The position numbers were made by a program, and so were the translations under genes. Below are positions 4,519 through 5,109 of a stretch of 5,109 nucleotides of DNA, in pieces (within the stretch, counting starts at the first letter, position 1; every line of letters starts with the position of its first letter). The notes below the pieces were generated by a model, which was given only the letters and a program-made list of their open reading frames with translations, had not been told where the DNA came from and made no database searches. The stretch is from Peptoniphilaceae bacterium (GTDB lineage: Bacteria > Bacillota > Clostridia > Tissierellales > Peptoniphilaceae), in assembly GCA_029983595.1 (NCBI GenBank), contig JASBZD010000088.1, positions 1-5,109 on the forward strand. Direction: 5' to 3'.

Positions 4519-5109
4519 ATTTTAAAATCTTTCTTAGCTTTTCCATATTTTTGGGATAAGTTTTTATATCATGGGTTTCTTTTAAAAGGTTTGTAAATTC
4601 CACTATATAAGGTATATTTAGTTTATTTTCATTAAGTAAATCTATATCGGTTAGGATTTCATTTGTCGGGCCACTTGCAGCTACTTTTCCATCTTTTATT
4701 ATAATTACTTTCTCAGACCATTCCCACGCAAAGTCTATCTCATGTGTAGAAATAATTAGCCCAAGTCCCAAATCATGAAGCATATCAAGAATTTTAAGTA
4801 GATTTTTAGAATTATAATTATCAAGTCCAGCTGTTGGCTCATCAAAAATTAGAAAATCAGGATATAACGCCATTACAGAGCCAATACTGACTATTTTTTT
4901 CTCACCACCACTTAGAGAGTGGGTTGAGCGACTTCTTAAATTTTCTATTTTTAAAAGTCTTAAAATATCATCTACTATTTCTCTAGTTTCATCTTGAGAA
5001 TAGCCTAGATTTAAAGGACCAAAAGATATTTCCTCCTCTACAGTAGGTGCAACAAATTGGTTGTCGGGATCTTGAAAAACTAAACCTACCGATTTTCTAA
5101 GTAATTTTA
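4517..5109 (-). CDS. Cobalt/nickel (ECF-type) ABC transporter ATP-binding protein, N-terminus beyond window
   Basis: The frame is open to the right edge; 196 codons are visible, so the Met at 4873 is internal (it follows the signature motif). About 75-80 N-terminal residues, including Walker A, should lie outside, given the usual 270-280. Numbering visible residues: the Q-loop region GLVFQDPDNQ is at 8-17, then APTVEEEISFGPLNLG (20-35), the ABC signature LSGGEKK (65-71), Walker B FLIFDEP (85-91) with Glu90 as catalytic base, the D-loop AGLD (93-96), and the switch His122 in STHEIDFAWEW. The QDPDNQ, TVEE-FGP-NLG and THE-DFAWEWSEKV patterns are typical of CbiO/NikO/EcfA ATPases, which power energy-coupling-factor importers. 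The THE-DFA-EW form favours the cobalt/nickel branch. It acts on the cytoplasmic face with a CbiQ/EcfT-type membrane partner, expected upstream (to the right) with the substrate component. A vitamin-specific EcfA cannot be excluded, so I give no symbol. Confidence 0.88.
   Translation of the reverse strand, partial: KLLRKSVGLVFQDPDNQFVAPTVEEEISFGPLNLGYSQDETREIVDDILRLLKIENLRSRSTHSLSGGEKKIVSIGSVMALYPDFLIFDEPTAGLDNYNSKNLLKILDMLHDLGLGLIISTHEIDFAWEWSEKVIIIKDGKVAASGPTNEILTDIDLLNENKLNIPYIVEFTNLLKETHDIKTYPKNMEKLRKILK

Noticed and set aside
4517..4873. A short 118-residue ATPase fragment gene starting at 4873
   Set aside because: The frame continues to the window edge and encodes the Q-loop and the LSGGEKK signature, so 4873 is an internal Met and the gene is intact as far as visible.
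1..5109. CRISPR array, insertion sequence, toxin-antitoxin, phage or defence genes
   Set aside because: There is no regularly spaced long repeat, no transposase or integrase motif, no terminal inverted repeats and no nuclease or toxin family signature in any convincing frame. The genes are chromosomal housekeeping or envelope types.

Overview
The window is AT-rich. Its genes start with ATG behind purine-rich Shine-Dalgarno sites (GGAGG, GGAG, GGGAG), and several end at intrinsic hairpin-plus-T-tract terminators. A lipobox lipoprotein, a secreted copper-amine-oxidase-N-type domain protein, a MarR regulator, an alanine dehydrogenase and a CbiO-type ATPase together suggest a low-GC anaerobic Firmicute. 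A Tissierellia/Clostridia-like genome is my best guess, but that is inference and no marker gene settles it.

Layout. (1) Positions 2-370 (+) are the 3' end of a gene that begins before the window; it is a paralogue of the C-terminal part of the lipoprotein further on. (2) 495-1028 (+) encodes a small exported protein carrying a copper amine oxidase N-terminal-like domain, followed by a clear terminator. (3) 1158-2459 (+) encodes a 433-residue lipoprotein of unknown function with two diverged internal repeats. (4) 2523-3068 (-) encodes a MarR-family regulator, convergent with the lipoprotein and separated from it by a two-tier hairpin that can serve both strands. (5) 3357-4469 (+) encodes alanine dehydrogenase, divergent from marR, with a strong extended -10 promoter. 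(6) 4517 to the right edge (-) is the C-terminal two thirds of a cobalt/nickel-type ABC (ECF) ATPase, convergent with ald across a second two-tier bidirectional terminator.

How the parts relate. The left half (1-2459) looks like a cell-envelope cluster in which two related envelope proteins flank a secreted domain protein. The right half is metabolic (alanine/pyruvate interconversion, metal uptake) with a regulator between. The marR-ald intergenic region holds phased TTGTCAA-type repeats lying over the only plausible marR promoter. They are the best candidate operator in the window and suggest MarR autoregulation; whether ald is also controlled from there is open. I see no CRISPR array, tRNA, rRNA, insertion sequence or phage gene, and no convincing new defence or mobile system. 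The most notable observations are the paralogue pair around the secreted protein, the phased operator-like repeats, and an alanine dehydrogenase that keeps its catalytic residues but departs from the family at several usually conserved motifs.
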